Below, piece after piece: positions 44,589 to 56,030 of a stretch of DNA of 64,000 nt (the stretch's first letter is position 1; each line of letters begins with the position of its first letter). The notes under the pieces were generated by a model that saw only the letters and a program-made list of their open reading frames with translations, did no database searches and was not told the DNA's origin. Origin of the DNA: Triplophysa rosa (taxonomy: Eukaryota > Chordata > Actinopteri > Cypriniformes > Nemacheilidae); contig NC_079892.1 in NCBI RefSeq assembly GCF_024868665.1, forward strand, positions 5,417,045-5,481,044, read 5' to 3'. Position numbers and translations under genes: made by a program.

Positions 44589-46436
44589 TTCGAGATATTG
44601 GAACCAGTGAAAACCTGGATGTGCCGGAAAAGATGTCTGTCAGCGTCCACGAAAACCGCAAGTCGAGAACGAGCACAGGTTCTATGAACATCTCGCTCTT
44701 CCACAAGCCCTCCCATCCAGACAGTGTCCTCACCCACCTCAACACCCTTCGCAAACAGTGCATGTTTACAGATGTAACGCTATGGGCTGGCGACCGCTCT
44801 TTTCCCTGCCACCGAGCTGTGCTCGCAGCATGCAGCCGCTATTTTGAAGCCATGTTTAGCGGCGGCCTCCGCGAGAGCCTGGACAACGAAGTTAACTTCC
44901 GTGACAGCGTTCACCCGGAGGTTCTGGAGCTGCTGTTGGACTTTGCATACTCCTCACGCATCATCATCAACGAGGAGAATGCGGAGTCACTTCTCGAGGC
45001 CGGAGACATGCTGCAATTTCATGATATCCGCGATGCAGCAGCAGAGTTTTTGGAGAAGAACTTGTATGCGTCGAACTGCCTGGGGATGATGCTGCTTTCC
45101 GATGCCCATCAGTGCAAGCGCCTCTATGAGCTGTCATGGAGGATGTGCCTCATCCACTTTGAGATTCTTCGAGACACGGAAGACTTCTGTAGCCTCTCGA
45201 AAGACAAGCTTATGGATCTCATCCTCAGCGACGAGCTGGAGATTGAAGACGAACAGATCGTTTTCAACGCAGTCATGCGCTGGGTTCGATATGACTTGGA
45301 TAGCCGCAGAGACTATCTTCCCCATCTGCTAGGAGGAATACGCCTTGCATTGTTGCCTTCGGAATGCCTCATTGAGGCTGTTGCATGTGAAGAACTTGTG
45401 ATGTCGGATAAAAGAAGCAGACTGATCGTCGATGAGGCAATGCAGTGCAAGAAGAAGATTCTTCAGAATGACTGTGTCGTCACCAGCCCCTGCGCCAGGC
45501 CTCGGAAAGCTGGGCACACCCTGCTCATTCTTGGGGGCCAGACCTTCATGTGTGATAAAATCTACCAAGTGGACCACAAAGCAAAAGAGATCATCCCAAA
45601 ATCAGATCTTCCCAGTCCTAGGAAGGAATTCAGCGCATGTGCCATTGGCTGCAAGGTTTACGTGACCGGAGGAAGGGGGTCGGAAAATGGAGTATCGAAG
45701 GACGTTTGGATATACGACACTGTTCACGAAGAATGGTCGAAAGGCGCCCCAATGTTAATAGCGCGTTTTGGTCACGGCTCGGCTGAACTTGAAAACTGCC
45801 TCTATGTTGTTGGGGGTCACACTGCTATAGCAGGTGTCTTCCCGGCCTCCCCTTCAGTGTCTCTCAAACAGGTCGAGCGATACGACCCACTAACCAACAA
45901 ATGGACAATGATGGCACCACTTCGGGATGGTGTCAGCAATGCAGCAGTTGTCAGTGCAAAACTAAAACTTTTCGTGTTTGGTGGAACAACCATCCACAGG
46001 GACAAGGCCTCCAAGGTCCAGTGTTACGACCCCATTGAGAATCGCTGGACCATAGCTGCAGAGTGCCCGCAACCTTGGAGATACACGGCTGCTGCGGTCC
46101 TCGGCAGTCAGATATTCATAATGGGTGGAGACACGGAGTTTACTGCAGCATCCGCATACCGATTCGACTGCGAGACCAATCTATGGACACGTGTGGGTGA
46201 CATGACCTCCAAAAGAATGAGCTGCCATGCTGTGGCCTCTGGGAATAAACTGTATGTTGTAGGGGGTTACTTTGGGACGCAGCGGTGTAAAACTCTAGAT
46301 TGTTATGACCCGACGTCTGATAGCTGGAACAGTATTACGACCGTGCCTTATTCACTGATTCCAACAGCGTTTGTCAGCACCTGGAAACATCTTCCTGCCT
46401 AGGTGACTCCGGTTGAAGCGTATGGAGATGATCTGG
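44589..46436 (+). other. klhl25: klhl25 coding exon (full extent)
   Basis: Bounded by a T-rich acceptor ending GTTAG (44588) and a donor CTGG|GTAAGAG (46437). It carries 44 bases before the usual ATG and 34 bases after the stop TAG. Confidence 0.65.
44633..46402 (+). CDS. klhl25: klhl25, Kelch-like protein 25 (ENC-2), CUL3 substrate adaptor
   Basis: 589 residues in one exon, the same length as human KLHL25. KLHL25 brings substrates to CUL3-RBX1 ubiquitin ligase in the cytosol; reported mammalian targets are hypophosphorylated 4E-BP1 and ATP-citrate lyase. Domains: BTB about 46-114 (FTDVTLWAGDRSFPCHRAVL), BACK about 149-250 (SDAHQCKRLYELSWRMC), then six Kelch repeats about 296-585 with YVTGGRGSENG, YVVGGH, FVFGGT, FIMGGDTEF and YVVGGYFG. 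It ends in VSTWKHLPA. The sister ENC1 shares the frame, but ADRSF-type WAGDR, GVFPASPSVSLKQV and the agbl1 neighbour favour KLHL25. The ATG at 44633 begins MSVSVHENRKSR, the family start. The frame stays open upstream to an acceptor at 44588, so a longer N-terminus is possible. All domains look intact. Confidence 0.97.
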   Translation: MSVSVHENRKSRTSTGSMNISLFHKPSHPDSVLTHLNTLRKQCMFTDVTLWAGDRSFPCHRAVLAACSRYFEAMFSGGLRESLDNEVNFRDSVHPEVLELLLDFAYSSRIIINEENAESLLEAGDMLQFHDIRDAAAEFLEKNLYASNCLGMMLLSDAHQCKRLYELSWRMCLIHFEILRDTEDFCSLSKDKLMDLILSDELEIEDEQIVFNAVMRWVRYDLDSRRDYLPHLLGGIRLALLPSECLIEAVACEELVMSDKRSRLIVDEAMQCKKKILQNDCVVTSPCARPRKAGHTLLILGGQTFMCDKIYQVDHKAKEIIPKSDLPSPRKEFSACAIGCKVYVTGGRGSENGVSKDVWIYDTVHEEWSKGAPMLIARFGHGSAELENCLYVVGGHTAIAGVFPASPSVSLKQVERYDPLTNKWTMMAPLRDGVSNAAVVSAKLKLFVFGGTTIHRDKASKVQCYDPIENRWTIAAECPQPWRYTAAAVLGSQIFIMGGDTEFTAASAYRFDCETNLWTRVGDMTSKRMSCHAVASGNKLYVVGGYFGTQRCKTLDCYDPTSDSWNSITTVPYSLIPTAFVSTWKHLPA

Positions 46437-46803
46437 GTAAGAGTTTATACATCTCATTCATTTTTATGTGCTGAACACTGCTGAAATGATTATTCTGTCA
46501 AACATCTGTATGTTCTTATCTTTGTACAGTGCACAACAGAATCGCTGTGTATTGTAGGTGCTTAAATTCTGCTTCAGTCATAATTCAAGGCTTAAGAGGA
46601 TCTGAAGTCAGCAGGCTGTTGACATTGATGTATAAACAGTGATTTCTGTCGAGATAACTGCATGCCAAAATGCTAAATTTGACTTGGCAGCCCTCTTTGA
46701 AAGCAGCTGAGTGCTCTCATCCCCTTTGAGGCTTTTGAGAGTGGATCAGGGTGGTGATGTCTAGCAAATAGATTCAGCAATATTCTAGAGAAGTGGCTGT
46801 CGG

Positions 46804-47082
46804 TTAAAGGGAGAGTTCATCCAAAAATGAGAATTCATGTATAATTTATTCACCCTCATGTCATTCAAAACCCGTATGAGTTTCTTTCTTCTGAAGAACA
46901 GAAAAATAGTATTTTTGAAGAACGTTTGTATACAAACAACATTGTTCCGTTGACTTGCATTGCATGGTGACAAAACCACTGACAAATTTCTCAACATATC
47001 TTCTTTTATATAGGTTTTGAATGATATGAGGGTGAATAAATGATGACGGAGTGTTTTATTTTTGGGTGAACTATTTTGTTAA
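46804..47082. mobile_element. TTAAAGG-family foldback MITE
   Basis: Starts TTAAAGGGAGAGTTCATCC and ends TTTGGGTGAACTATTTTGTTAA. It contains an AATAAA hexamer in GGGTGAATAAATGATG. Confidence 0.85.
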
Positions 47083-47468
47083 GGTTCATTGTATGAAATT
47101 TAGCGCCATCAAGCTGTGAGGTTTTGCAACTAATGGCTCACGCCGCCCCTCCATTTCGAAGCACTACGGTGGCTGACACAGAACTAAGATGTTGTTACAT
47201 TTTTGTTTCTTTCCCGAAGGAGATAACGTATTTACGAAATGCGCTCTATAGAGTAGTTTGTCCATTTAGGGCTACTGTAGAAACAACATGGTGAATTCCA
47301 TGTAAGTGGACCTGCGGTGTATGTAGACAGAAATAGCTCATACTAAGGTAATAAAAACATAACTCTTCATTATGTAAGATCTTTATACACTTCTAAAGAC
47401 AGTTATGTATATCATATTGCATTTCTGTCAATAGATCCTCCCAAAAATTACACACTGGACCTTTAAGA
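47083..47468. repeat. Dispersed DNA-transposon-like repeat
   Basis: TGAAATTTAGCGCCATCAAG, GAAGCACTACGGTGGCTGAC and ACACACTGGACCTTTAAG match a repeat recalled from many cyprinid loci. It directly follows the previous MITE. No clear duplication found. Confidence 0.55.
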
Positions 47469-48904
47469 ATGTATTGAGAATGGATGAAGGTTGAAGCTTC
47501 AACATCTCACATGTTCTCAGTCAATTGGTGTGATGCGTCCACATTCACAAGCCATTGAAATATTAATTTGTGATCCACATTACAAAGCCCTTTCTGTCAA
47601 TTGACTATCAGGTTGAGTGGGAAAGCACAAAGTGGCTTAGTGTCTGTAATTACAGCTACAGTAGTGAGGAGAGAGGATGAGAATACTTGAGTGCACTTGT
47701 TTCCCATCAAATACACAATAAAGCCACCGTAATGATTTTCAAATGTGCGCTTTTCCTATTAATTAATTACACAATGTTCATTTTCCCATGACGGCAAACA
47801 TAGCATTATGAATTATGTCTTTAGACCCACCCCTTGTGGGTTCATAATGCAAATAACTTTTGTATTGCATTGTAAAAATGTAATGTTTATTGTCTGTACG
47901 CATTAGGCTTGATTATGATAGTCGTACTTATTTAGCCATGTTAGAGCCATTATCGTTTCTTATGCAATTATGATCGCTCGTCTCTCAGCACTATAATGTC
48001 AGATTTACAATATTTGAATGAGCCACTATTCTCTGAGAAGTCTTGTGTCTAAGCACACCCATTACTCTTGTGCAGTTATTCCGAAAGCATCCCCATGAAT
48101 GCATCCTAACAGTCAGCTGAACATTTCTCACTTGTGTCACCCACATTAGGCTGCCTGGGGAGGGACTATCAGACTCCGAGGATTAGAAAAATGATTACTT
48201 CTGTGAGTAATCATTAGCACTTTTCACCAGCCAGCGACTCTGTTCACACCACAAGTCATTTCACAGTAAAGCAGGTGGCCTAGCAAAAGCTGGTTTTTAT
48301 AATTAGCCCCGGGGGGTACAAATTCAGAATGACTGGAGGACGCCCTGGCGGGCCTGTCGATGGATGTTGACAGCGGCGTGATGCTCCAGAAACGCCCACA
48401 GGAAGTGCAAAATCGAATGTGCTGCAACAGCTGGGCTCGCCCAATCGTCTCTCTTTACCCTGTTTAGCCTCTCTAAATTCTCCCATTTCTGAAGCAGTAA
48501 AATAAAACCAAAGGCTAATGGGTCTTGAATCTCTCGCTATGAAGAATTTATGGAGGCGAGCAGTGTATTCGGAGAGCTCTGTGCTCTTTTTTGCTTAAAA
48601 TACCTGTTGGACTCCACTGGAACAGCTCTGTGTGTCTTTATAGAAAAGCAAAACAGAGAAGAATAAGCCCCTCAAATGATGTAATGGCTGGTACAGGGAT
48701 GGGATTCCACTTTCAGTCCATAAATATTTTACAATCTGCAGCAGCCAGGGAGGAGAGTACCTACATGTAATTCATTTTAGAAAGCAGAAATGGACTGTGT
48801 GTTAATTGAATCCCTCCGTCTAAATCGGATATTAGCGTCATTATCAGATGACTTGCCGAAAATCATGCATGGGTACATCAGTTGGATTTGACATTATAGT
48901 TTTT

Positions 48905-49131
48905 TGGTCACACTTTAGATTGGGGTCCATTTCTTAATATTAACTATTAACTACGACTTTTGCCTTAATAAACTCATAAATACTGCTTATAAGGTCGTTT
49001 TTAGGTTTAGGTACTGGGTATGATTAAGGAATGTAGTATAAGGCATTCATACGTACATATATACAACCAATATGAATGTTAATAAGCAACTAGTTAATAG
49101 TGAATTTGTGTACCTTAATATAGTGTTACCA
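48905..49131. mobile_element. MITE GGTCACACTTTA...TATAGTGTTACC
   Basis: GGTCACACTTTAG and TATAGTGTTACC are imperfect inverses, and ATTAACTATTAACTA pairs with TAGTTAATAGTGAA. This matches a common fish MITE layout. Confidence 0.6.
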
Positions 49132-49433
49132 GTTTTTCCATAGATTTCATAGACTTTAGAAGATTTTTATGCCTTCTAGAAAATAAGCATAAGGAACAGA
49201 TTTTAGTGTTTGATACCTAATGTTAATGACTATTTTTTTTAAATATATATTTTAATATGCATCTAAGTCGTTCATTTTATATCCTGCATTATATTCCTCC
49301 TCTGATCTGACAACAGATGACCTTCAGCTTCTGTATTTGTAACATTAGTCGTACGTTACCTCAGTTGTCCCTGCACTGCAGTCTGTGGTGGTTTATGTTG
49401 CTGCTTAGTCAATGCTAAAGAATCATTGTAGTG

Positions 49434-49860
49434 TTAAAGGAGTAGTTCACTTTCAAAATAAATCTTCATGATAATTTCTCACCCCCATGTCATCCAAGAT
49501 GTTTTTTTTTCTTTAGTCGAAAAGAAATTAAGGATTTCAGGTTTTTTCTCCATATAGTGGACTTCAATGGACTCCAAACGGTTAAAGGTCAAAAATACAG
49601 TTTCAGTGCAGCTCCAAAGGGCTTTAAACGATACCAGACGATGAATAAGGGTCTTATCTAGCGAAACGATCGGTCATTTTCTAAAATAAATAAAAATGTA
49701 TATGCTTTATAAACACAAATGCTCGCCTTGCTCTGTTCTGCGATGCGCGTTCATGACTTCATGTAATACATAATTTAATACTTCTGTGTTATGCAGAAGA
49801 AAGAAAATCATGCAGGTTTCGAATGACATTAAACAATTAAAATTTTTGAGTGAATTATAC
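49434..49860. mobile_element. TTAAAGGAGTAGTTCAC element, internally deleted
   Basis: Begins TTAAAGGAGTAGTTCACTTT, passes through CATATAGTGGACTTCAATGG and GGGTCTTATCTAGCGAAACG, and ends near GAAGAAAGAAAATCATGCAG and TTTTTGAGTGAATTATAC. Recalled as a frequent cyprinid repeat related to the TTAAAGG MITEs. Confidence 0.65.
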
Positions 49861-50390
49861 AAACAGTATACACACATGCCCACCTTGGCATCTTTTGTGC
49901 TTTCTACCTGGTATTGGACTTCTGAAGCTACTTGTGTTTTGGAATCTCCCTCAGAATGGAGTCTGATAGCATTTGCATCTGTAATTTCAGAAAAAAAGTG
50001 CTTTTTCAGGGCTCCAGACTGCGACTAAAGCGGTCACATTTGCGACCAAAAATATTAATTTGCGAGTGATATTTTTGCAGAGACTGGGGACCATGCAAAT
50101 TTACTCGTTTCCAACAGAAGCGCCGCACTTAAAAGGGTCGTATGACACTGCTATAATGAATATTATGGTTTGTTTTAGATGTAGTGCAATGTGTATACAG
50201 GATTTAAGGTTCAAAAGCCCTGTATTTTCAACATACCATGCTGTTTGTATCTCCTCTTTGCCCCGCCTCTCTGAAACGCGCAGATTTTTTACAAAGTTCA
50301 AAACACAGGCGGCAAATTATTTTTTAAGAGCCACATAACACGAACTTACATATTTAAATGACGTACTTTTCGTTATCCTGTTGTGTGTAC

Positions 50391-50838
50391 TAGGGATGTA
50401 ACGATTCACTCAGCTCACGATGCGATGCGAGTCACGATTCTGATCTCACGATGCGATTTATTCACGATTTATTTTTACAAAACGAGTTGAAACTAATTAG
50501 AAATGAACAACTTCCCTTGCATTATTTCTTAAATGCTTCACGTTTCTTTGTATAATAAAATAATGTTTTATTTCAAATAACAAAACTAAACTGCAATTTT
50601 ATAACAAATTAATAATAGAAAAAGTTTCTTTAATATAAACAAACTAATACTGTCTGAGCTTTTCTTGGATTTTTTTGCATTTAAGAAATATCAGCATGTC
50701 CACGCTTAGATTTGCAGTGAAAATAGCGGCCCCTGCTGTTCAAAAAATGTATTGCGATTCAGTTCACACCTCAACCGATTTGAATCGTCACTCATTATAA
50801 CCGATTTTCAACCGGCTCACGGTGAATCGTTACATCCA
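50391..50838. mobile_element. hAT-like element GGATGTAACGATTCA...TGAATCGTTACATCC
   Basis: The left TAGGGATGTAACGATTCACT and right GGTGAATCGTTACATCCATA are inverted. Subterminal ACGATGCGA repeats are typical. The flanks show no clear 8-bp duplication, so the outermost bases have decayed. Confidence 0.7.
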
Positions 50839-51300
50839 TATTCCCTCTCATATGTTTTGTTTACATAGTTGTTTTTCCTCATAAGACTTTTCATGTTAAT
50901 TCTGCACTAAAATTTGGGTTTCCATTTGTCCACAAATATAAATGTGTGTAAATGTGTTCAAATAGTCTTATAATGCTGCCTGTCTATACTGTTTATTTGA
51001 ATGCAGTTGATAGCAGATTTGGTTCTGCTTATTTAAAAAGAGGCAGAGAAGCTTTGTTATTGATTGATGCCAAGACGACTATTTAAACTCTGAATACACT
51101 GAACCAAATTTGTACTCTGAATTCATTTGAACCAACAGAAAAGGTGCATGTCAAGACCATATTAATATATACTGTATTATTGTTTATAGAGTTTAAAGCA
51201 AAAAAGGGGTTGTGTTAATACATTATGTTGATTTTAGTTTGTAATAATTACATTTTTCTGCATGTTCACAACACAATGTAAAGATGACTTCAAATAAAAC

Positions 51301-51523
51301 TTAAAGGTGGGGTGTCCGATTTCCGAATTATGCTTGTTTAGACTAAGTCGGGCCGAGTACCAAAACAACCTTGTAGCCAATCAGCAGTAAGGTGCACAGT
51401 GCACAGGACGGACATTACTTGAGCCGAGCGCTGACGAAAGCATAAGATGGGGGTAGGGGTGTGTTTGTTTTGGTGATTTGAACATCAACAACGGCTAAGA
51501 GAAATCGGACACCCCGCCTTTAA
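51301..51523. mobile_element. MITE TTAAAGGTGGGGTGTCCGAT...ATCGGACACCCCGCCTTTAA
   Basis: 223 bp with about 22-base inverted ends, one mismatch, bounded by TTAA at each side. TTAA targets suggest a piggyBac-like transposase source. Confidence 0.85.
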
Positions 51524-51698
51524 CAAGAGAATTGTTGTTGTTTGTTCTCGCTTTGAACGGATTTGAAATAATCCAGTGGTGTCTCAAGTAATAGACAGAT
51601 AAATTACATTCCCTGAACTTCGTGGTTAGTTTCGTTTTAAACGTCTCAAATATCACATTGTTCGTCCTCAGGCTCACTATAATCTGTCACAGCAAACA

Positions 51699-51728
51699 GA
51701 GCTAGAGCACCTCTTGGTGCTCTAGCTC
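51699..51728. repeat. Perfect 13-bp hairpin
   Basis: GAGCTAGAGCACC and GGTGCTCTAGCTC pair completely around a 4-base loop TCTT. It lies just before the first 37-bp direct repeat. Confidence 0.9.
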
Positions 51729-51743
51729 CAATTGATCATAGCA

Positions 51744-51780
51744 CACCTCGCCGATGGCTCCTTAATTGATTTTCGTGTCT
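51744..51780. repeat. 37-bp direct repeat, left copy
   Basis: From CACCTCGCCGATGGCTCC through GATTTTCGTGTCT; identical to 52509-52545 except one base. Confidence 0.9.
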
Positions 51781-51920
51781 TGGGGTCGGAAAGTGAGGTT
51801 TACCTGCACAACTCTCTTTCTGGGATTCGGTACACTGGCTCTTTTTTCATATAAGGGGTCATATGGCGCGAACACGTGTTTTTCTGTCTTTGGTGTGTTA
51901 TAAGTTGCCCATGCATGTAG

Positions 51921-52170
51921 TGGGCAGTAGTGACCTAATGGTTAGAGAGTCGGACTCGTGACCAGAAGGTTGCCGGTTCGATTCCCAGGGCCGGCGGGTA
52001 ACGACTGAGGTGCCCTTGAGGTTACCCCTACTTGCTCCCCGGGCGCTGCAGTGATAGCTGCCCACTGCTCCGGGTGTACTTGTGTTCGCTACTCTCTGGA
52101 TGGGTTAAATGCAGAGGTTACATTTCGGGTATGGGTCACCATATCTGACTAATAGGTCACTTTCACTTTA
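51921..52170 (+). mobile_element. tRNA-derived SINE
   Basis: About 250 bp with RNA polymerase III A box TGACCTAATGG (51931-51941) and perfect B box GGTTCGATTCC (51975-51985). The body has TGCTCCCCGGGCGCTGCAG, GATGGGTTAAATGCAGAG and GGGTCACCATA, and the end is CACTTTCACTTT. This architecture matches tRNA-headed SINEs recalled from cyprinids (HAmo-type). It is inserted in another repeat spanning about 51780-52508. Confidence 0.85.
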
Positions 52171-52508
52171 AATAAACACCAGTGCATATGTATTAGACAT
52201 GTAAAATTGCAAAAATTAAAGTGTCGGAACAAAAGATGTATTCTATCTAAAAGCGAATACTCACGCAGACCTGCCTGAAACGCCTCGTGTAACCACACCC
52301 ACACAAATCTACATCAGTTCGTGTCGTGGTATGATTTGACTAAAACCGCCCAAATGTAAACGCAAGTAAGGTGGGCGTACCTGTCAGTACAATTGCTTTG
52401 GAACCCGATGTTCCAAATATGGTAAGAGGCGTCACAATTCCATCACACGCTTGCAGTATTCGACCAATCACTACGCACTGGTTAACTGGCCAATCATAGC
52501 ACAACTCG

Positions 52509-52545
52509 CACCTCGCCGATGGCTCCTTAATTGATTTTCTTGTCT
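52509..52545. repeat. 37-bp direct repeat, right copy
   Basis: Second copy of 51744-51780, 765 bases downstream, with T in place of G at one position. Confidence 0.9.
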
Positions 52546-54938
52546 GGAGCCATGTTTTTGTGTGGTGAACACTGAATATATGGTCTGTAGAATGTAGTCA
52601 GCCAACACCCCAGACAGGAACATAGATTTTCAATCTGTTGTGTAAACATGCTTTGCAGGTACAAGTTGGCTAAAACCTTTTTATCAAGGCTTAAATTGTG
52701 TACAGAAGCTTCAGGTAAAGTGAATAGGAAATATGCAGACGTGGCAGATTGTTGGCCAGTAATGACACCCGTTTGACATTGTTGTAGCACATGGCATATG
52801 TCCTCAATAAGACTTACTGCCTTTTCTGCCAACAGTGCTGTTCCACTGGACAGCATTGTGTTCCACTAATCCAGGTAATTTGCCAGTTGAATCAGTCCTG
52901 TCCCTTTGCCAAACACCACAACCTCCCATAAAGGAGGGGCCTTTAGAAAACCTAAACCAGCTAATTGTTTTCTTGTCACAGAGGCCGTAAATCCGATTGG
53001 GCCATTTTAATCTGATCTCTTTTTGTGGCATGCATGTTACAGAAGCAGGAAACATGATGTTTTGGCAGAATCCACAGTTCACCCTACTGGTAGCTAAAGG
53101 CTGATACAGGTAGCAAACGGCTGGATTTCCCATGAGGCTCATCCTCAGTGACGCTTGCGGTCTGCTAAATGCCGGCTAACCGTGGATTTACGCACTTAGC
53201 TGTACAGTTGTGGCAGTGGCTCTCCATTTCCTGGAATGAAACCGGCTCACTGTAATCAGTCCTTAATTTGATCCCGTATCATCAACGCATTAGGCAGTAA
53301 TGTCATGTCCACTGTAACCCCACAGACTAGACTTCAGTGTCTGCTCTTGATAAGCATGTCCTACTGTAGATATGTTTAATCAAATTTTGCTATAAGATTT
53401 TTATTTGAATCGGTTTTAATTTCCATCCGGAGCTATCCCTTGACTTCAGAAACGGATGTTTTTAATACATTCAGATGAAAGTTATTTTATTCATTTAAGC
53501 AAATGTGTAGTCTCATTCTAGTTCTTTAGTGGCAAATTTTGACTTCCAGCATAAAAATAGATCAATTTGGGTCAGTCCACCTCATGTGGGCCAATGGATG
53601 TTTCTTGACCATCTTTTTTTGTTGTTGACAAACCGAGTTTATTTTACTTGGTTGAACCATAGCAGACATCTTTGTGTCATGGCGTGCAACATATTTTGGT
53701 TAAACAAATGTTTATAGATACCTCAACATAGGATGGTTCTAAATCCTTAAACCAAAATTGATCTTTAATGTAAATTACAATGTACATTTGTAAATATTTT
53801 GTACATTCTTGTTCAAACTTGATCATTTTTGGACTACTTGAGATTGAATGACCCATTTTTAGGTATCTTTCTGCTGGTTGTTTTTTAATGTAGTAATCCC
53901 CAAAGTATATTTGGGAATATTTTATTCCTTAAAATGTTCACTTCCTACATATCGAATCCAGTTCCCAAGTTAACTTGATGTTGAAATGCTTCTCTTGTTG
54001 TTTTTGTTTCAATAGTATAATTATAATTTGAATATTGCCAAAATAGGACAATCATTAACTATATAGTTGCCTTGCGTTGTTTTGTGTAGAGTTGTAATTT
54101 CATGAAATTGTTCGGCTATAGATAATATTTGTATCAAGGTCTTTGTATACTTTTTAGAAGACTTTCGGAAAGCAGGCACAGAGGTATTAGATTTACGCAC
54201 TCTATTTAACCTGCCCAGAGGGCTTTTCCATGAGTCTTTCTTCAAAGGCAATAGCACACATAGATGTTGCGTCAGTGACATTCAGAAAGTTTTAAGGTTT
54301 AGAGTCTTTAAAACTACTGCTGTTTATTACTGAATGCTGTCTAAGTTTGAACAGTTTTCAGTAGTGCTTTCCAGTTCATGTACAAGTTAACCTGTCAGAA
54401 CAGAATCAGATCTGTGAAATTAATAGGATCTACATAAATATTTGTGTGACGGAAGGTTCATTCTTAATATTGAAAATCTTATTGATTTCTCTATGCCATT
54501 TTTAAAAGTTCTGTGTTGAAAACTACATTGAGAATGTACTGTCCTCTTTTGTTTGCCATTTTCTACCCATTGGTTTGTTTTTTAACCTAGTTATTGACAC
54601 AGACACAACCTTTTAGCTACAAATTAGGCTACAAACATCTTCCACACACAACGAATTGTATATTTCCACCATGCAGAGTTTACTAGAGATACGATAGCTT
54701 AGCTAAAGATTCATTGATCGTAATGGTCAAAATGACTTGTGAAATGTGCTTTCCTTTCTATACCCTTTCTATTTTGAAGCAACCTATGGCGTGAGTTGTA
54801 CTAGCTCCCTTTTTCAGTCAATAAATTCAAATAGCTTGCCACATTTGCATCAAGTGCAGTGGATGGGTTCAGATTACAGTGCGTGGCTTTGTGTATTCAG
54901 GAAGTCTGGTTTTATGCGATACATTTCTCTCGTTGCAG

Positions 54939-56030
54939 GTGCCATGGTCCTCTGACCACACTGAATGGAGCACAGTAGGACTGGATTGTCATTGGCTGGC
55001 CCGAAGCACCTCTGCTGGGCGTGGCGTGGCGGGCGGTTGCTCACGGCCACTCTGCAGAGAGCCTGAAAACAAACCGACTATCCATTGCTGAAGAGGAAAA
55101 AACTATCTGAGAAGGGAGGCCTTTGTGTTCTTCTCCCTACAGCACAAAGCTAAGCCAATGCTTGTTCATTGCCAAATCAGAGGCATGATGACACAATAAC
55201 CTCTTGCACCAATTTCTGCTCTGTTTCACGGGTCTTTCGTGTTTTTGCTAGTGTGACAAACACTTTTGCAACCCGACCCGAGGGCAAGAACATTCCTGCA
55301 GTTGTCATTTTGGGAGCTACATTAATGTTGCCGAGACTTGATTTTTGCATGATTTCTTTCACTAAAACTGCCAGCGCAGCATGTCTATGGTCGCGTTCCA
55401 TTGCTTCCAGTACATGGAATGCTACAATGCATCTATGGGATGGACGAACCTACGGTTGAATATCTACAGATATGCAGCAGCAGAACATCCCCATGGGAAA
55501 GTGCAAGCTTGCTCGAGCAGGATTTGACCTGTACTTAAAGAATCTGTGATTTTAACCTGAACTCGTATAGATTCCACAGCACAACTTTCATTTTAAGATT
55601 TTGGAACATTTCTCAGATTACTGAAGGTGTACACATTTGATAAAATGCATTTAATTTGTGTTTGTATCAGAATACTGAATGCAAAAACTGCACATGATAC
55701 TACATGTATAATTTTGGATGATGAGGGTATTGATGTTTTCCACCCCTGGATTATGTTTTTAGAATAACAGTAACTCTGAAATGAAGGGTTGATATTCTCG
55801 CTCAGTTTTACGGACGCTTGAAAAGGAACAACGATTTAAGTTTTGTTTTCGGAGGGAGTTTTGTCTTTAATGTAAATGCCTCCCTGCTCAACATTTCCAT
55901 TTGAAGAGGACATTTAGGGATTATGCTGAAAATCCCACTGGCGTCTTTGTGAACTGAATTTCTGGTAGACGTGTTTGTTACGCACTCAGTCGATTGAAGG
56001 GTTTGAATAAATGATTTTTTGATGCTTGCA
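54939..56030 (+). other. klhl25: klhl25 terminal 3' UTR exon (proposed)
   Basis: A pyrimidine-rich acceptor (ACATTTCTCTCGTTGCAG) precedes about 1.1 kb of repeat-free sequence of higher complexity than its surroundings, closed by AATAAA at 56006-56011. No long coding frame. The link to klhl25 rests on the donor just after the klhl25 stop and the lack of a nearer good poly(A) site outside repeats; AATAAA at 47712 and in MITEs are alternatives. Confidence 0.45.
56006..56011 (+). terminator. Poly(A) signal AATAAA (proposed klhl25 end)
   Basis: Canonical hexamer in GTTTGAATAAATGATTTTT, with T-rich sequence after it. Cleavage is expected 15-30 bases downstream. Confidence 0.45.

Larger units (their letters stand above)
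46437..54938 (+). other. klhl25 3' UTR intron (proposed)
   Basis: About 8.5 kb between the GTAAGAG donor and the TTTCTCTCGTTGCAG acceptor. It holds MITEs (46804, 48905, 49434, 51301), a further dispersed repeat (47083), a hAT-like element (50391) and a SINE (51921). 47480-48890 looks repeat-free and may contain conserved non-coding DNA. 52550-54930 is unassigned. Confidence 0.5.

Noticed and set aside
44582..44632. Start of klhl25 at 44582
   Set aside because: That codon is TTG and lies in the acceptor sequence. The family start MSVSVHE is the ATG at 44633. A longer form would need an upstream exon.
44633..46402. Calling this gene enc1
   Set aside because: ENC1 is very similar, but WAGDR, GVFPASPSVSLKQV and the neighbour agbl1 point to KLHL25.
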